DNA of 64,000 nucleotides from positions 248,001-312,000 of the forward strand of contig JAHBXN010000002.1 of assembly GCA_019636475.1 (NCBI GenBank). The letters run 5' to 3'. The notes under the pieces were generated by a model, which was not told where the DNA came from, ran no database searches, and was given only the letters and a program-made list of their open reading frames with translations. Below are positions 48,132-57,253 of the stretch, piece by piece. Both the position numbers and the translations under genes were made by a program. Each line of letters begins with the position of its first letter. Within the stretch, counting starts at the first letter, position 1. The DNA comes from Phycisphaerae bacterium (lineage in GTDB: Bacteria; Planctomycetota; Phycisphaerae; UBA1845; UTPLA1).

Positions 48132-48662
48132 CGAACTCTCCACGCCACACGCGAGGCAATCGCACAGACAGTCGGCACACGGACGGATCGGCCGCGCGAA
48201 CCGGGCCCTGCCCGACGCAATCCTTCGCCAACGCCGAAAAACCGGGTGCTGTCGCGCCGGCACGGCCAGCGCGCAATCACCCGCACGCATGAAAAAGCGA
48301 GGTGGACAACCGAGCTGCGGCTGCGATTCTCAACGGGCGGAAACCGTCAAGTGCCGCACAGGAGAGGTATTCGAGGCGCGAAATCCACGATTTCGACCCG
48401 GAACGCCCGGCAAAAGTCCTATCTCATTGTTCCCCGCACCCAAAAGAGGTCAAATCAAATTCGCCGGTTTTACAAAAATTTCCAGCGGCCCGGTTCCAAA
48501 CCCCAAAAGGCAACCCGGAACAGCCCAGCCTCGCCGTGCCCGACCGATCGGCCACTGCCGCGGCCTCACCGGCGGCACTTTTCACATGGGAATACCGACC
48601 CTAGAGTACGGCCGCAGGACCAGCCCCCGACTACGGGAATGCACCCCAAAGGAGCCGCCGAC
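48132..48662. other. 531-base divergent regulatory spacer
   Basis: No gene is supported. Long open frames cross it in both strands but give low-complexity arginine/serine-rich translations. A weak promoter-like pair reads plus: TTTTCA at 48579-48584 and TAGAGT at 48602-48607, 17 bases apart, 55 bases upstream of the isochorismatase start. The ribosome site AAAGGAG at 48649-48655 defines that start. An AT-rich patch lies near 48465-48485. Confidence 0.4.
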
Positions 48663-49241
48663 ATGTTCCAGTCCGACGCACGGTCCATCGAAGCGTCATC
48701 CTCCGTCCTCGTTGTGATCGACGTGCAGAAGAAGATGACCGCCGCCATCAACAGCGATCCGCCCGAGGAGATCATCGCTCGAATCGAAAAGTTGGTTCGG
48801 GCCGCCGCCATTCTGGAGATACCGATCCTATGCACCGAGCAGTATCCAGCCGGCCTCGGCGAAACGGATGACGGGCTGCGGTCCACCCTTGCAACGGCGG
48901 GCGCCCGCCGGGATCCGATCATCAAGAACACATGCAGTTGCTGGCGGGACGAGACGTTTCGCCTGGCACTTCAACAGTCTGGTCGCGAACATGTGATTCT
49001 GGCGGGCATGGAGACTCACGTCTGCATTCAGCAAACCGCCCTGGACCTGCTCCGCGTGGACTATGCAACCTTTATCGCAGCCGACGCGTGCGGATCACGA
49101 CGGCTGCGTGATGCCACGATCGCGCTCAATCGAATGGCATCAGCCGGTGCGGCCGTGACAAGCACCGAGTCGATCATTTTCGAGTGGATTGAGCGATGCG
49201 ATCACCCGCGATTCAAGGACATCATCAAGCTGGTGAAGTGA
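48663..49241 (+). CDS. Isochorismatase-family hydrolase
   Basis: The 192-residue protein has the cysteine-hydrolase triad Asp20 in LVVIDVQ, Lys88 in PIIKNTCSCW and Cys121 in ETHVCIQQTALD. A cis-peptide neighbourhood of the form GMETHVC is typical. It resembles the YcaC/RutB-like subgroup, not pyrazinamidases, because no metal-site His/Asp set is visible. The substrate is unknown. AAAGGAG eight bases before the ATG fixes the start; the frame is open for hundreds of codons upstream, but that stretch is antisense to the regulator gene. The last 17 bases overlap the convergent HD-GYP gene. Confidence 0.9.
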   Translation: MFQSDARSIEASSSVLVVIDVQKKMTAAINSDPPEEIIARIEKLVRAAAILEIPILCTEQYPAGLGETDDGLRSTLATAGARRDPIIKNTCSCWRDETFRLALQQSGREHVILAGMETHVCIQQTALDLLRVDYATFIAADACGSRRLRDATIALNRMASAGAAVTSTESIIFEWIERCDHPRFKDIIKLVK

Positions 49242-50946
49242 GTGCGACCGTGGCCCCACCGTGCATCGAGGAGATTCCCGCGCGTTCACGATACTGCCGA
49301 AGCCGCTGCTGCTCGATCGGCAATGGGTCGGAATCGGTTGCGTCGGCAAGTTCTTTCGCGAGAAGTTCGAACTCAACCTCTACCTTCAGGAAAGCCTTGA
49401 TGAGGTCCGGGTCGAAATGGCTGCCGGACTCACTGACGATGATCTCCAGCGCTTTTCTGTGAGACATCGCGTCCTTGTAGACGCGCTTGGTTGTGAGGGC
49501 GTCATACACATCCGCAATCGAAACGATGCGCGCCGCAAGCGGAATCTCATTACCCCGCTTGCCGCTCGGATAGCCGCTGCCATTAAACCATTCGTGGTGA
49601 TTCTCCGCGATTTCCTCGGCCATCTTGAGAAAGCTGGAATCGGGTGACCGCTCCCGCAGAGATCGCAGCGTCTCGGCGCCAACGCGCGTATGCGTGCGCA
49701 TGACGGCGATTTCCTCCATGTTGAGTTTGCCGGGTTTGAGCAGGATTGCGTCGGGAATCGCGACCTTGCCGATGTCATGCAACGGCGCCGCCCGCTCCAG
49801 ATTGTGCATGAACTCGGCGTCGATCATTGAGGCATGAACCGGGCTGTTCTTCAGTTCCTTCGCGATGCGCATGCAATAGCGCGTCACGCGATCGAGATGC
49901 GTCCCGGTGTCGTCATCCCGATGTTCCGCCAGTTTCGCAAGCGCCACGACGATTGAATCTCTTGCCTCATCGCGCGCCTTGCGGGAGCGGTTACTCTGTA
50001 TCGCGGTCGCCGCATAGTTGGTCAATAGATTAATGAAGCCCTGTTCGGAGACATCGAACGGACGAGTACCGATACGGGCCGTGAGATTCAAGACTCCGAC
50101 GATCTTCTCAGATGCCCGCATCGGCGTCGACAACATCGGCAGCCCTTCGAAGATCCGTACATCCCCCGGATCAAGTGTCGCCGCCGCGTCCTGCTGACTG
50201 TTGATCAGCACCGGCTGACCCGACGCAAAGACTCGACCGGCGATTGATCGACCGATCTCCATCCGTACGTTCTTAACAACCTGGTCCGGGATTCCCATCG
50301 CAGCGGCGATGATAAGATGCTCCTCGTTCTGATCCGGCAGCATGATCGAAACCCGCTGACACGTCGTCATCTCCGCGCTGACTTCGATTGTCTTCTGGAG
50401 AATCGAGTGCAGATCCTCCTTGTGTGAGAGCGCCATGCTGAAGTCGAGCAGCAGGCTCAACGAGCGGGTTTGTTCTCCCAACAAAGCCCGGCCTTCCTGC
50501 ATGGCCCTCCACGCTCGACGAAGCCGTGTCAGTGATCGGAGCCGAAGATTAAACTCTCTCTCGCGAATCGGCTTCTCGATATACCCGTCGGCGCCGGCTT
50601 CGAGCCCTTCCAGAACGATCGGCGCGTCGGCATCGCCCGTCAGCATGATGATCGGAACATCCTCGCTGGCGGGCGTCGAACGCAATCGGCTCGTGGTCTG
50701 AAGCCCGTCGAGCCCCGGCATGTTCAAGTCAACAAGCACTACGTCAGGCTTGAAGTCCTCAAAACAATCGACGGCGGCGTGCCCGTCAGATACTTCATGA
50801 ACCAGCCATCCTTGCGCTTCGAGCAACTGACGGCAGACCGCGCGTATCGACTCGTCATCGTCGACGACGAGCGCCACCGGCGACGCATCGACTGACAGTG
50901 CATGAGAAAGAATCGACGCGATGGATGTATCGATGTGCGAATGCAC
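49225..50946 (-). CDS. Receiver-GAF-HD-GYP cyclic di-GMP phosphodiesterase
   Basis: The 573-residue protein has a receiver domain (about 24-145, phosphoacceptor Asp73 in VLVDLNMPGLD, Lys in YIEKPIRE), a GAF domain (about 170-315) and an HD-GYP domain (about 335-520). The catalytic motifs are HDIGKVAIPD, AENHHEWFNGSGYPSGKRG and AARIVSIADVYDALT. Such proteins hydrolyse cyclic di-GMP to GMP. The start is GTG 50946; no ATG is available. It overlaps the isochorismatase gene by 17 bases at the tail. It could lower cyclic di-GMP for the PilZ proteins encoded in this window, though they are 25 kb away. Confidence 0.93.
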   Translation of the reverse strand: MHSHIDTSIASILSHALSVDASPVALVVDDDESIRAVCRQLLEAQGWLVHEVSDGHAAVDCFEDFKPDVVLVDLNMPGLDGLQTTSRLRSTPASEDVPIIMLTGDADAPIVLEGLEAGADGYIEKPIREREFNLRLRSLTRLRRAWRAMQEGRALLGEQTRSLSLLLDFSMALSHKEDLHSILQKTIEVSAEMTTCQRVSIMLPDQNEEHLIIAAAMGIPDQVVKNVRMEIGRSIAGRVFASGQPVLINSQQDAAATLDPGDVRIFEGLPMLSTPMRASEKIVGVLNLTARIGTRPFDVSEQGFINLLTNYAATAIQSNRSRKARDEARDSIVVALAKLAEHRDDDTGTHLDRVTRYCMRIAKELKNSPVHASMIDAEFMHNLERAAPLHDIGKVAIPDAILLKPGKLNMEEIAVMRTHTRVGAETLRSLRERSPDSSFLKMAEEIAENHHEWFNGSGYPSGKRGNEIPLAARIVSIADVYDALTTKRVYKDAMSHRKALEIIVSESGSHFDPDLIKAFLKVEVEFELLAKELADATDSDPLPIEQQRLRQYRERAGISSMHGGATVALTSPA

Positions 50947-51219
50947 GAACCGCTTGCCTCAGTTCCATGCCCAAAGTGCCATCCCCAAAACCTGCCTCAA
51001 AGATCGGACAGCTTGTGCAGGCCGATGAGTATCTTCCTCTATTAATTGAACTTAGTGACCCAAACCGCGCGACATGCGTCTTAATTCGCCCCCAAAAGGG
51101 CATCCGGCCCGACCCGGTCGGACTCCGGACCGAGGCGCGGCGCTCACGAGCGTATTGTGCTTTTCGGACCTTCTGCGGGCCGTGCGGCCTTGCTCCGGCG
51201 CCCCAACATAATCGGACAG

Positions 51220-51978
51220 TCACTGGGGCTTCATACCGATAGCGGCGCGGAATGGACCGGACAATTTCGCCGGCCGGGACATAATCTCACGCAGGTGATA
51301 ATCCAGCAGATCAAACGCCTGCATCAGATCAGCACGAGCGACCGGTTGCGAACGCCCGCCGCCGGTCTCATCGGACGCCTCAATCACGAGAAGTTGTCGA
51401 AGCGACAAGGCGTCGATTCGTCGCTTCTCGACCATCGCCGGTTCGCAATCGCGGCAGATGACACCGCCCTGTCGCGAACTGAAGTAGATCATCGAATCGC
51501 CCAAGACCTCTCGCCCGCAGTTGGTGCAACGGAGCCATTGTGGACGAAGTCCGACCTCACGAAGCAGTACGAGCAGGAACTCGATGAGTGACGCAAGCGG
51601 ATCATGGCCCGCGAAGCGCCTCATCAATTCGACCAACCCATCAAAAAGCACCGAATGCGCGTCGTGGACTTCCGTTAGTTGGGAAGTCACCTCAGCCGCA
51701 TACTGCGCTGCATAAAGCCGTGCCAGATCGCCGCGAAGATGCGGAAACGAATCAATCTGCCGCCATTCCGTCAGAACCCCGAGAACCTCGGCCTTGTTCG
51801 GATTGGACGAGTAAACGAGTTGGCCCAGCTCAAGCAGATCGACACCCACGGCCACGCGCGATCTGGTGCCGCGCTTGATGCCCTTGGCGATGAGCCGCTC
51901 TTGTCCGTGTTCACGGGTGAAGACGGCGATGACCTGCGAGGTCTCGCTGTAATCCAGCCGCCTCAACACAATCGCCAT
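51220..51978 (-). CDS. recO: DNA repair protein RecO
   Basis: The 252-residue product has the N-terminal OB fold (AIVLRRLDYSETSQVIAVFTREHGQ), helical middle and zinc ribbon C151-C154...C175-C178. RecO loads RecA with RecR/RecF in gap repair. I chose ATG 51978, which is at the usual family boundary; an in-frame extension to 52104 overlaps the corC-like gene. It follows corC in the conserved order ybeY-corC-recO. The 273-base spacer upstream of 51220 (to 50946) contains no gene. Confidence 0.93.
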   Translation of the reverse strand: MAIVLRRLDYSETSQVIAVFTREHGQERLIAKGIKRGTRSRVAVGVDLLELGQLVYSSNPNKAEVLGVLTEWRQIDSFPHLRGDLARLYAAQYAAEVTSQLTEVHDAHSVLFDGLVELMRRFAGHDPLASLIEFLLVLLREVGLRPQWLRCTNCGREVLGDSMIYFSSRQGGVICRDCEPAMVEKRRIDALSLRQLLVIEASDETGGGRSQPVARADLMQAFDLLDYHLREIMSRPAKLSGPFRAAIGMKPQ

Positions 51979-52033
51979 GTCTTTCTGAAGGCTCAATCCC
52001 GTTTTCTCGCAGGTCCTGAATTCCGCTCCGACG

Positions 52034-53293
52034 TCATTCGCCGACAGCCGACGGTTCGGGCAGGTGGACACGGACTTTTTCGATGCTTCGATCGCACGCT
52101 GCAAGCACTTCTATTCGCACGTCGCCCTCGTCGGCCACATCGCCGATGGCCGGAATCCGGCCCAGCTTACTGAAAATATAACCAGCAATCGTGTCATACG
52201 AATCATCAACGGGCAGTTCGATTTCGAGCGATTCGTTAAGGTCCTCGACGCGAACCCGCGCTTCGACATCGACGGTGCGTTCGTCGATTCGGGAAATCGG
52301 CGGCGAGGGCGGTTCCTCGTGTTCGTCGGCGATGTCGCCGATCAATTCCTCCATGATGTCCTCGAGCGTCACAAGTCCGGCGGTCCCGCCATATTCGTCC
52401 AGCACGATCGCAATATGCACCCGATTGATCTGAAACTCCCGGAGAAGTGAGGACAGGTCCTTCGTTTCCGGAACGAACATGACCGTTCGCATTGTCCGGC
52501 GAATTTCAAAAGCAAGGGAGTCCGTAATCTGCAGCATATCCTTCGCATAGAGCATGCCGATTACATGATCGAGTGACTCTTCGTAGACCGGTATGCGGGA
52601 ATGCCCCTCGCTCAGCAGTTTCTCGCGAACCTCCGCGAATCCGGCCGAGACATCGACCCCGACGATGTCCGTCCGAGGCGTCATGACCTCGCCCACTGAC
52701 TTCTCATCGAGCGACAGCGCCGATTTGATGATCTCCTTCTCCGCCGGATTCATCATGCCGCTCACTTCGCCCTGGGTCACGGCATCCATGATCTCCAGTT
52801 CAATCTGCTGATTGCGATCCACGGCATCCTTCGGCGCCCCAGACAGCCGGCGAATGATCTCGTCGACAACATTCACCATGGATAGAATCGGCCGCATGAA
52901 TCGCCGTAGAAAGTCGAGCGGCCGAATCACCGCACATAGGAATCTGTCGCCGGTGTAGTGCGCCCATCCGACCGGCACGCCGACGCCGAAACAGAGGATC
53001 CAGGCTGCGCCCGACACCGCCACCATGACCCAGCGCGCCGCCGGCGGGTTGATGTCCGAAGTGGAATTCACCAGCAAAATCGCGAAAGCCACGTGCACGG
53101 CCTGCTGCAGAATCAGCACTGATCGCGTGTATTGACGGCGCAGCCGAAAGAACCGATCAATGATCTTATCGCTTTCGGCGCAGTCCATCACATCCGAGAG
53201 CTTCGTGCGCGACGCACCGCGAACCGACGCGACCGCCGTCCCGAAGAATATCGATAACGCCGTCAACAAAATGGCCAGCAAGGCAATTAACAA
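52034..53293 (-). CDS. CorC/HlyC-type CBS-domain membrane protein
   Basis: The 419-residue protein has a reduced DUF21-like membrane region (three or four helices in residues 1-140), then the linker MNPAEKEIIKSALSLDEKS, a CBS pair (VGEVMTPRTDIVGVDVSAG... and MRTVMFVPETKDLSSLL), and the C-terminal transporter-associated domain (TVDVEARVRVEDLNESLEIE). The family includes the CorC and YtfL/HlyC-like proteins, proposed to act in Mg2+ efflux; a hemolysin role is unproven. The start appears to be TTG 53293. It follows the nitrilase-like gene by nine bases and belongs to the ybeY-corC-recO operon. Confidence 0.9.
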   Translation of the reverse strand: MLIALLAILLTALSIFFGTAVASVRGASRTKLSDVMDCAESDKIIDRFFRLRRQYTRSVLILQQAVHVAFAILLVNSTSDINPPAARWVMVAVSGAAWILCFGVGVPVGWAHYTGDRFLCAVIRPLDFLRRFMRPILSMVNVVDEIIRRLSGAPKDAVDRNQQIELEIMDAVTQGEVSGMMNPAEKEIIKSALSLDEKSVGEVMTPRTDIVGVDVSAGFAEVREKLLSEGHSRIPVYEESLDHVIGMLYAKDMLQITDSLAFEIRRTMRTVMFVPETKDLSSLLREFQINRVHIAIVLDEYGGTAGLVTLEDIMEELIGDIADEHEEPPSPPISRIDERTVDVEARVRVEDLNESLEIELPVDDSYDTIAGYIFSKLGRIPAIGDVADEGDVRIEVLAACDRSIEKVRVHLPEPSAVGE

Positions 53294-53302
53294 GTCAGAT
53301 TC

Positions 53303-54058
53303 TCATTCCACATCCGGGGATGCCGCCGATTCAGCAACTCGAAAACGGATCGACGCGGTTCGAACCGAAGACGAATGACGAACCGGTCGATCAATCGGTT
53401 CTCCACTCGCATCGAAGATCATCGACGCACGATCGATTTCGGTCGCGTCGCGACTGCCGCCGGGATGTTCCACCAATCCGGCGCACGCAAAGGGCATGCC
53501 CAGACGCTTCAATGTGACGCCCAGTGCCGCCGCTCGCTTCGGATTCATGACGGCCTTCGCGCCGAATGTCGCGATCACAAGCCCGGCCCCACCTCTGGCG
53601 GCGTTCTCCCACGCTGCCAATCGATCAATTCCGGCGTCCCCCATCAATGCGATTCGTCCGAAAATTGTGTCAGTCATCTGGCAAGCGGGCACGTCCTTCA
53701 AACCGGTCGCAGCCGCGTCGATCGCACTTCGGTGTGCAGCAATCATGTCACCATCGGAATCCAGCAGGATCGTTGCAGCGATTATCCGGTCGCCTTCACG
53801 CGCCGCCATTCCAAATGAAACAAAAACCCCCCAACTACGGCCGCGCTGTCCGATGGCGGCGGACGTCTGGCCGATGATTCGCTCGATGTGCTCCGAATTC
53901 CCCGCGCGCACACGATCGAGGTCCGCAAACGCCGGCAGCACGATCAAATCCGGTGCGGGATCCAGTTCCGCCGCAATATCGATTGACGTCAACGCGCCCT
54001 GGAGCATCGCGGTGCGCGAGCCGCAGCGGGCATCCAGTTCCACCACGGCGATGTTCAT
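53303..54058 (-). CDS. Nitrilase-superfamily homologue lacking the catalytic triad
   Basis: The 251-residue protein follows the carbon-nitrogen hydrolase fold: DLIVLPAFADLD, WGVFVSFGMAAREGDRIIAA, LLDSDGDMIAAHRSA, GRIALMGDAGIDRLAAWENA. The expected Glu of LPE is Ala43, the Lys of YRK is Ser111 and the Cys of ICYD is Gly140. It therefore cannot be a standard amidase. It overlaps the ybeY stop region by four bases (ATGA) and sits nine bases before corC, so it is in the translation/repair operon. Function is unknown; it may be a binding or structural protein. Confidence 0.8.
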   Translation of the reverse strand: MNIAVVELDARCGSRTAMLQGALTSIDIAAELDPAPDLIVLPAFADLDRVRAGNSEHIERIIGQTSAAIGQRGRSWGVFVSFGMAAREGDRIIAATILLDSDGDMIAAHRSAIDAAATGLKDVPACQMTDTIFGRIALMGDAGIDRLAAWENAARGGAGLVIATFGAKAVMNPKRAAALGVTLKRLGMPFACAGLVEHPGGSRDATEIDRASMIFDASGEPIDRPVRHSSSVRTASIRFRVAESAASPDVE

Positions 54059-54612
54059 TTCGCTCCCTCACGCCGGCCGCCGCGGCGCTTCGAAGGTCGC
54101 CGGCCGGTCTCACCCGACGAGAAGACGGCGCCCCAGCCAAGCTTTGCCAGAATCCGGTCTTCCGCCGCGTGCATTCGCTTGTACTCCGCCGCCGAATGGT
54201 CGTCATGACCGCACAGGTGCAGACAACCATGCACGACATAAAGAAGCAGCTCGGCCCGCCAGTCGCCGCCATGTTCGCGCGCCGCTCGGCGCGCCTCCGG
54301 CAGACAGACGAGAATCTCGCCGTCCACGCGGCGTCCGATCGGCTCGTCGCGCAGATCGAAGGTGAGCACGTCCGTCGTCGTGCCGTCATTCATCCAGCGA
54401 AAGTGCTGCCGTTTCATCTCGGCGTCACCGATAATCGTAATGTGAACCCGGCCGCGCGCGTATCGCTGAGACGTCAATGTGGCAACGGCCGCATCGCGAA
54501 TATCGCCAAGCAGACCCTTCGGCGCGTTCATAACGGTCACGATCAGATCGGCTGGTTCGCGAGGCTGCGTGGATCCGGCCCGGGCCGGTGAAGTTCGCCG
54601 TCTGGCGCTCAT
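54055..54612 (-). CDS. ybeY: Endoribonuclease YbeY
   Basis: The 185-residue protein has the family core TDVLTFDL and the zinc motif HGCLHLCGHDDH with His128 and His132 followed by His136, Asp138 and His139. The canonical third ligand is ten residues after the first, which here is Asp138. YbeY acts in 16S rRNA 3'-end maturation and ribosome quality control. The start overlaps the pgpH stop by four bases (ATGA). The C-terminus has an arginine/glycine-rich tail (GRRPSKRRGGRREGAK) beyond the usual end. Confidence 0.93.
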   Translation of the reverse strand: MSARRRTSPARAGSTQPREPADLIVTVMNAPKGLLGDIRDAAVATLTSQRYARGRVHITIIGDAEMKRQHFRWMNDGTTTDVLTFDLRDEPIGRRVDGEILVCLPEARRAAREHGGDWRAELLLYVVHGCLHLCGHDDHSAAEYKRMHAAEDRILAKLGWGAVFSSGETGRRPSKRRGGRREGAK

Positions 54613-56903
54613 GCGGTGCGAACCTGCGGTGCGTCGTTGGAATCCGACTGTTTTGGATAGGCAATGCGCCCATGGTGAATGGCGCGAAGGCTGCGAACAA
54701 GGCTCTGTTCGACCTTGGCGAGTTCCTTCAAGGTGATCTCACAGTCGTCAAACTGTCCATCCATCAGGCGTGCCATGGCAATGTCATGCACCACGGCCTC
54801 GATTCGGCCCGGCGTCGGTTCCTGCAAAGACCGCACAGCGCCTTCGACTCCGTCGCAGAGCATGAGTATCGCAGTCTCTCGCGATCGCGGCTTGGGACCG
54901 GGATAGCGGAACTCCGTATCACTGATCTCCCGGCCGCGGATGCCCGACGCCTTCGCCTCCTGCGTCGCCATGTGATGGAAATACTTGACAAGCGTGGTGC
55001 CGTGATGCTCCGCAATGAATGGGTGCAACACGGGCGGCAGCCCATGCTCGCGGGCCAGCGCGATCCCGTCCTTCACATGCGCGAGAATCACGAGCAGACT
55101 CATCGTCGGCGCAAGGCCCTGATGCGCGTTGATCCGCGCCTCCTGATTCTCCACGAAATAGTTTGGTTTGCAGGTCTTCCCGATATCGTGGTAATACGCA
55201 CCGACCCGAACCAGAAGCCCGTTCGCGCCGATCTCCTCCGCGGCCGATTCCGCCATGCTGCCCAGCAAATGGCTGTGCTGCCACGTCCCCGGCGCCTTCT
55301 CAATCAACTGCCGCAGCAGCGGCCGGCTGGTGTCGGCCCACTCCAGCAACGTCTGGCTCGTCGTCACTTTGAAAGCCCGCTCAATCAGCGGCAAGAGAAC
55401 CTGCACCATGCTCAGCCCGGCCATGGCGGCGATGGCGGCATAGAGCGGATCACCGAAGAAGTTCACCTCGCCGTCATTCAAATACACCAGAAACGTACTC
55501 AGATACGCGGACACGGACGCCGCCGCGCCGACTTCCAGCATCTTCATCCGGGTACGGATTTCGCGGAGCATCAGTATCGTCACGACGATGACGGAGATCA
55601 GAACAACCATCATGCCGTACGGCGTGCCCAGCATCAATGACGTGATCAGCGCCAGCGCCCCGGCAACCCCCAATGCGAAAAGCTGCGAATAGGCGATGGC
55701 CAGTACGCCCGCGGTCATTGCAACGGGAAGTACGCACCAGATCGGCGAATCCGCAACGCGAATCAGTATAAACCGCTCGGCGAACATCACGCCGAGCAGA
55801 AGCGCGCCCAATCCGACCGCGCGCGGCAGCTTTTCAGCGATTCGAGGCTGCGTGCGAATCGTGAATGCCGAGAGACCAACCGTGACCAGAAAGATTATTC
55901 CCGCCAGGCCCAGCCGCCTGTTCCGCCACTGTCGCTGAAGTATGGGGTCCTTCCCGCGCTGTTTCAGATACTCCTCGTGCTCGGCCTTCAAGAGCGAAAG
56001 CGATTCTTCGGTGATCTTGTCAGGTCGGAGCAGGCGATCGCCGACGGCGTACACCACCTTGACCGGCTCGACGTTTCCTGCTTCTTCAATTCGTAATCGA
56101 GTCTGCGCCGCATCGAACACATAGGCCGGCGTGAACTGGCTCTGGCCTTCCGGCGAAATCGTTCGAGCGACAATCAATCGAAAAATCGGCTGCACGCGGC
56201 GAACGCCGTAGAACACACGACCGGCGATCCGCTCCGAAGTGGCATCCACCTGCTCTTTATTGATTGCATAGGTCAGCTTCGTCGTCGGGACCTGACGGTA
56301 ATTGCCCGATCCATCCCCCAGTATCACATAATCAGCCGTGCTGCGGATCTCGCGGTCCACCCGGTCCCGCTCAATCAGATTTTCTTCAAGCAGCAGCTTG
56401 GTGAGGCGGTCAAGATTCTGTTTGTAAGGATCACCCGACGAGGTGTCGGCCGTCGTTTTCAGTTCGGCGAAAGAATCCGCATCCAAAGGCCACCGCGCCG
56501 CATGCTGCGCAAGAAAAGATTCAAGGCTCTCGGCGGCTTTCACCGCCGCTCGCAACTCTCGAAACTCAGTCAGAATCGCTTCAACCAGCGACGTGTTGAA
56601 TCGGAAGTAATTCGGAACGGCGTGCTGAGAATCCAGCCGGAGCTTTTCGGTCGCCAGTTCATCCACCCGCGCGAACGAGACACGCGACAGAACCGGTTGC
56701 TTCAGAACCTTCCCGACTGAATATGGCAGCGGCTCGTCACCGACAACCATGATGATCGTGGCACAGAGCCAGAATACGATCGCAACCGCCAACGGCCACC
56801 TAAGTGCCGAACGGAGGCGAATCGACCAACGTCCGGCGCCGTTGCCCAGCTTGCGACGATTGTCAGCTGTCCGACCGGCGCGGGCATTTCCGAAGTTCAG
56901 CAT
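54609..56903 (-). CDS. pgpH: PgpH-family 7TM-HD phosphohydrolase
   Basis: The 764-residue protein has an N-terminal helix (about residues 32-50), an extracytoplasmic 7TMR-HDED-type domain (about 55-330), seven helices (about 330-505) and a C-terminal HD domain (SHLLGSMAESAAEEIGANG, VGAYYHDIGKTCKPNYFVEN, AEHHGTTLVKYFHHMA). PgpH proteins degrade cyclic di-AMP in Gram-positive bacteria; activity here is inferred. The start is uncertain between ATG 56903 and ATG 56963. It is the head of the group with ybeY, where phoH is often found but is not present in this window. Confidence 0.92.
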   Translation of the reverse strand: MLNFGNARAGRTADNRRKLGNGAGRWSIRLRSALRWPLAVAIVFWLCATIIMVVGDEPLPYSVGKVLKQPVLSRVSFARVDELATEKLRLDSQHAVPNYFRFNTSLVEAILTEFRELRAAVKAAESLESFLAQHAARWPLDADSFAELKTTADTSSGDPYKQNLDRLTKLLLEENLIERDRVDREIRSTADYVILGDGSGNYRQVPTTKLTYAINKEQVDATSERIAGRVFYGVRRVQPIFRLIVARTISPEGQSQFTPAYVFDAAQTRLRIEEAGNVEPVKVVYAVGDRLLRPDKITEESLSLLKAEHEEYLKQRGKDPILQRQWRNRRLGLAGIIFLVTVGLSAFTIRTQPRIAEKLPRAVGLGALLLGVMFAERFILIRVADSPIWCVLPVAMTAGVLAIAYSQLFALGVAGALALITSLMLGTPYGMMVVLISVIVVTILMLREIRTRMKMLEVGAAASVSAYLSTFLVYLNDGEVNFFGDPLYAAIAAMAGLSMVQVLLPLIERAFKVTTSQTLLEWADTSRPLLRQLIEKAPGTWQHSHLLGSMAESAAEEIGANGLLVRVGAYYHDIGKTCKPNYFVENQEARINAHQGLAPTMSLLVILAHVKDGIALAREHGLPPVLHPFIAEHHGTTLVKYFHHMATQEAKASGIRGREISDTEFRYPGPKPRSRETAILMLCDGVEGAVRSLQEPTPGRIEAVVHDIAMARLMDGQFDDCEITLKELAKVEQSLVRSLRAIHHGRIAYPKQSDSNDAPQVRTA

Positions 56904-57253
56904 TCTAATACTCGCCGGTTTCGGCGAGTCCCAAGCCAGGGGCTTCTCACGCAACCGCCGCATGGGCGGAAGGATTCCGCCTTGCCGCTGCGTGCGGGGA
57001 TGTCCGCATCCCCATGCCCGTCATTCAACGCTCTATCGCCCTCGATTCAGCAGCGGCTGACCAATTTCAACAAAGTATGTGGACAGCATGCTGATAAGAA
57101 AGTCTTAATGTTGCAAGAGTATAGCGGCGAACGCATCCAGGTTCCAACCACACAAACAACTGCCAACAATAAGGTTATAATCTGAATTCGCGTTGCACCA
57201 GGCTTCTCGATCGTCACCCGCTCACCAAGCGACCGACCGATAACGAGTCAGAT
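56904..57253. other. 350-base intergenic region
   Basis: It separates the pgpH start from the queG stop, both on the minus strand. It contains a modest AT-rich stretch (57050-57185) but no convincing gene, tRNA or terminator. A short plus-strand frame ending at 57185 has no ribosome site or recognisable motif. Confidence 0.5.

Noticed and set aside
46908-49241. A 777-codon open frame on the plus strand
   Set aside because: Its first 585 codons are antisense to the GntR-LacI regulator and give arginine/histidine-rich translation without domain signal. Only the last 192 residues, after the AAAGGAG site at 48649-48655, are a recognisable isochorismatase-family protein.
53340-53380. A T-loop-like GGTTCGAACC sequence resembling part of a tRNA
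   Set aside because: It lies within the nitrilase-like gene and no acceptor, D or anticodon arms can be formed around it.
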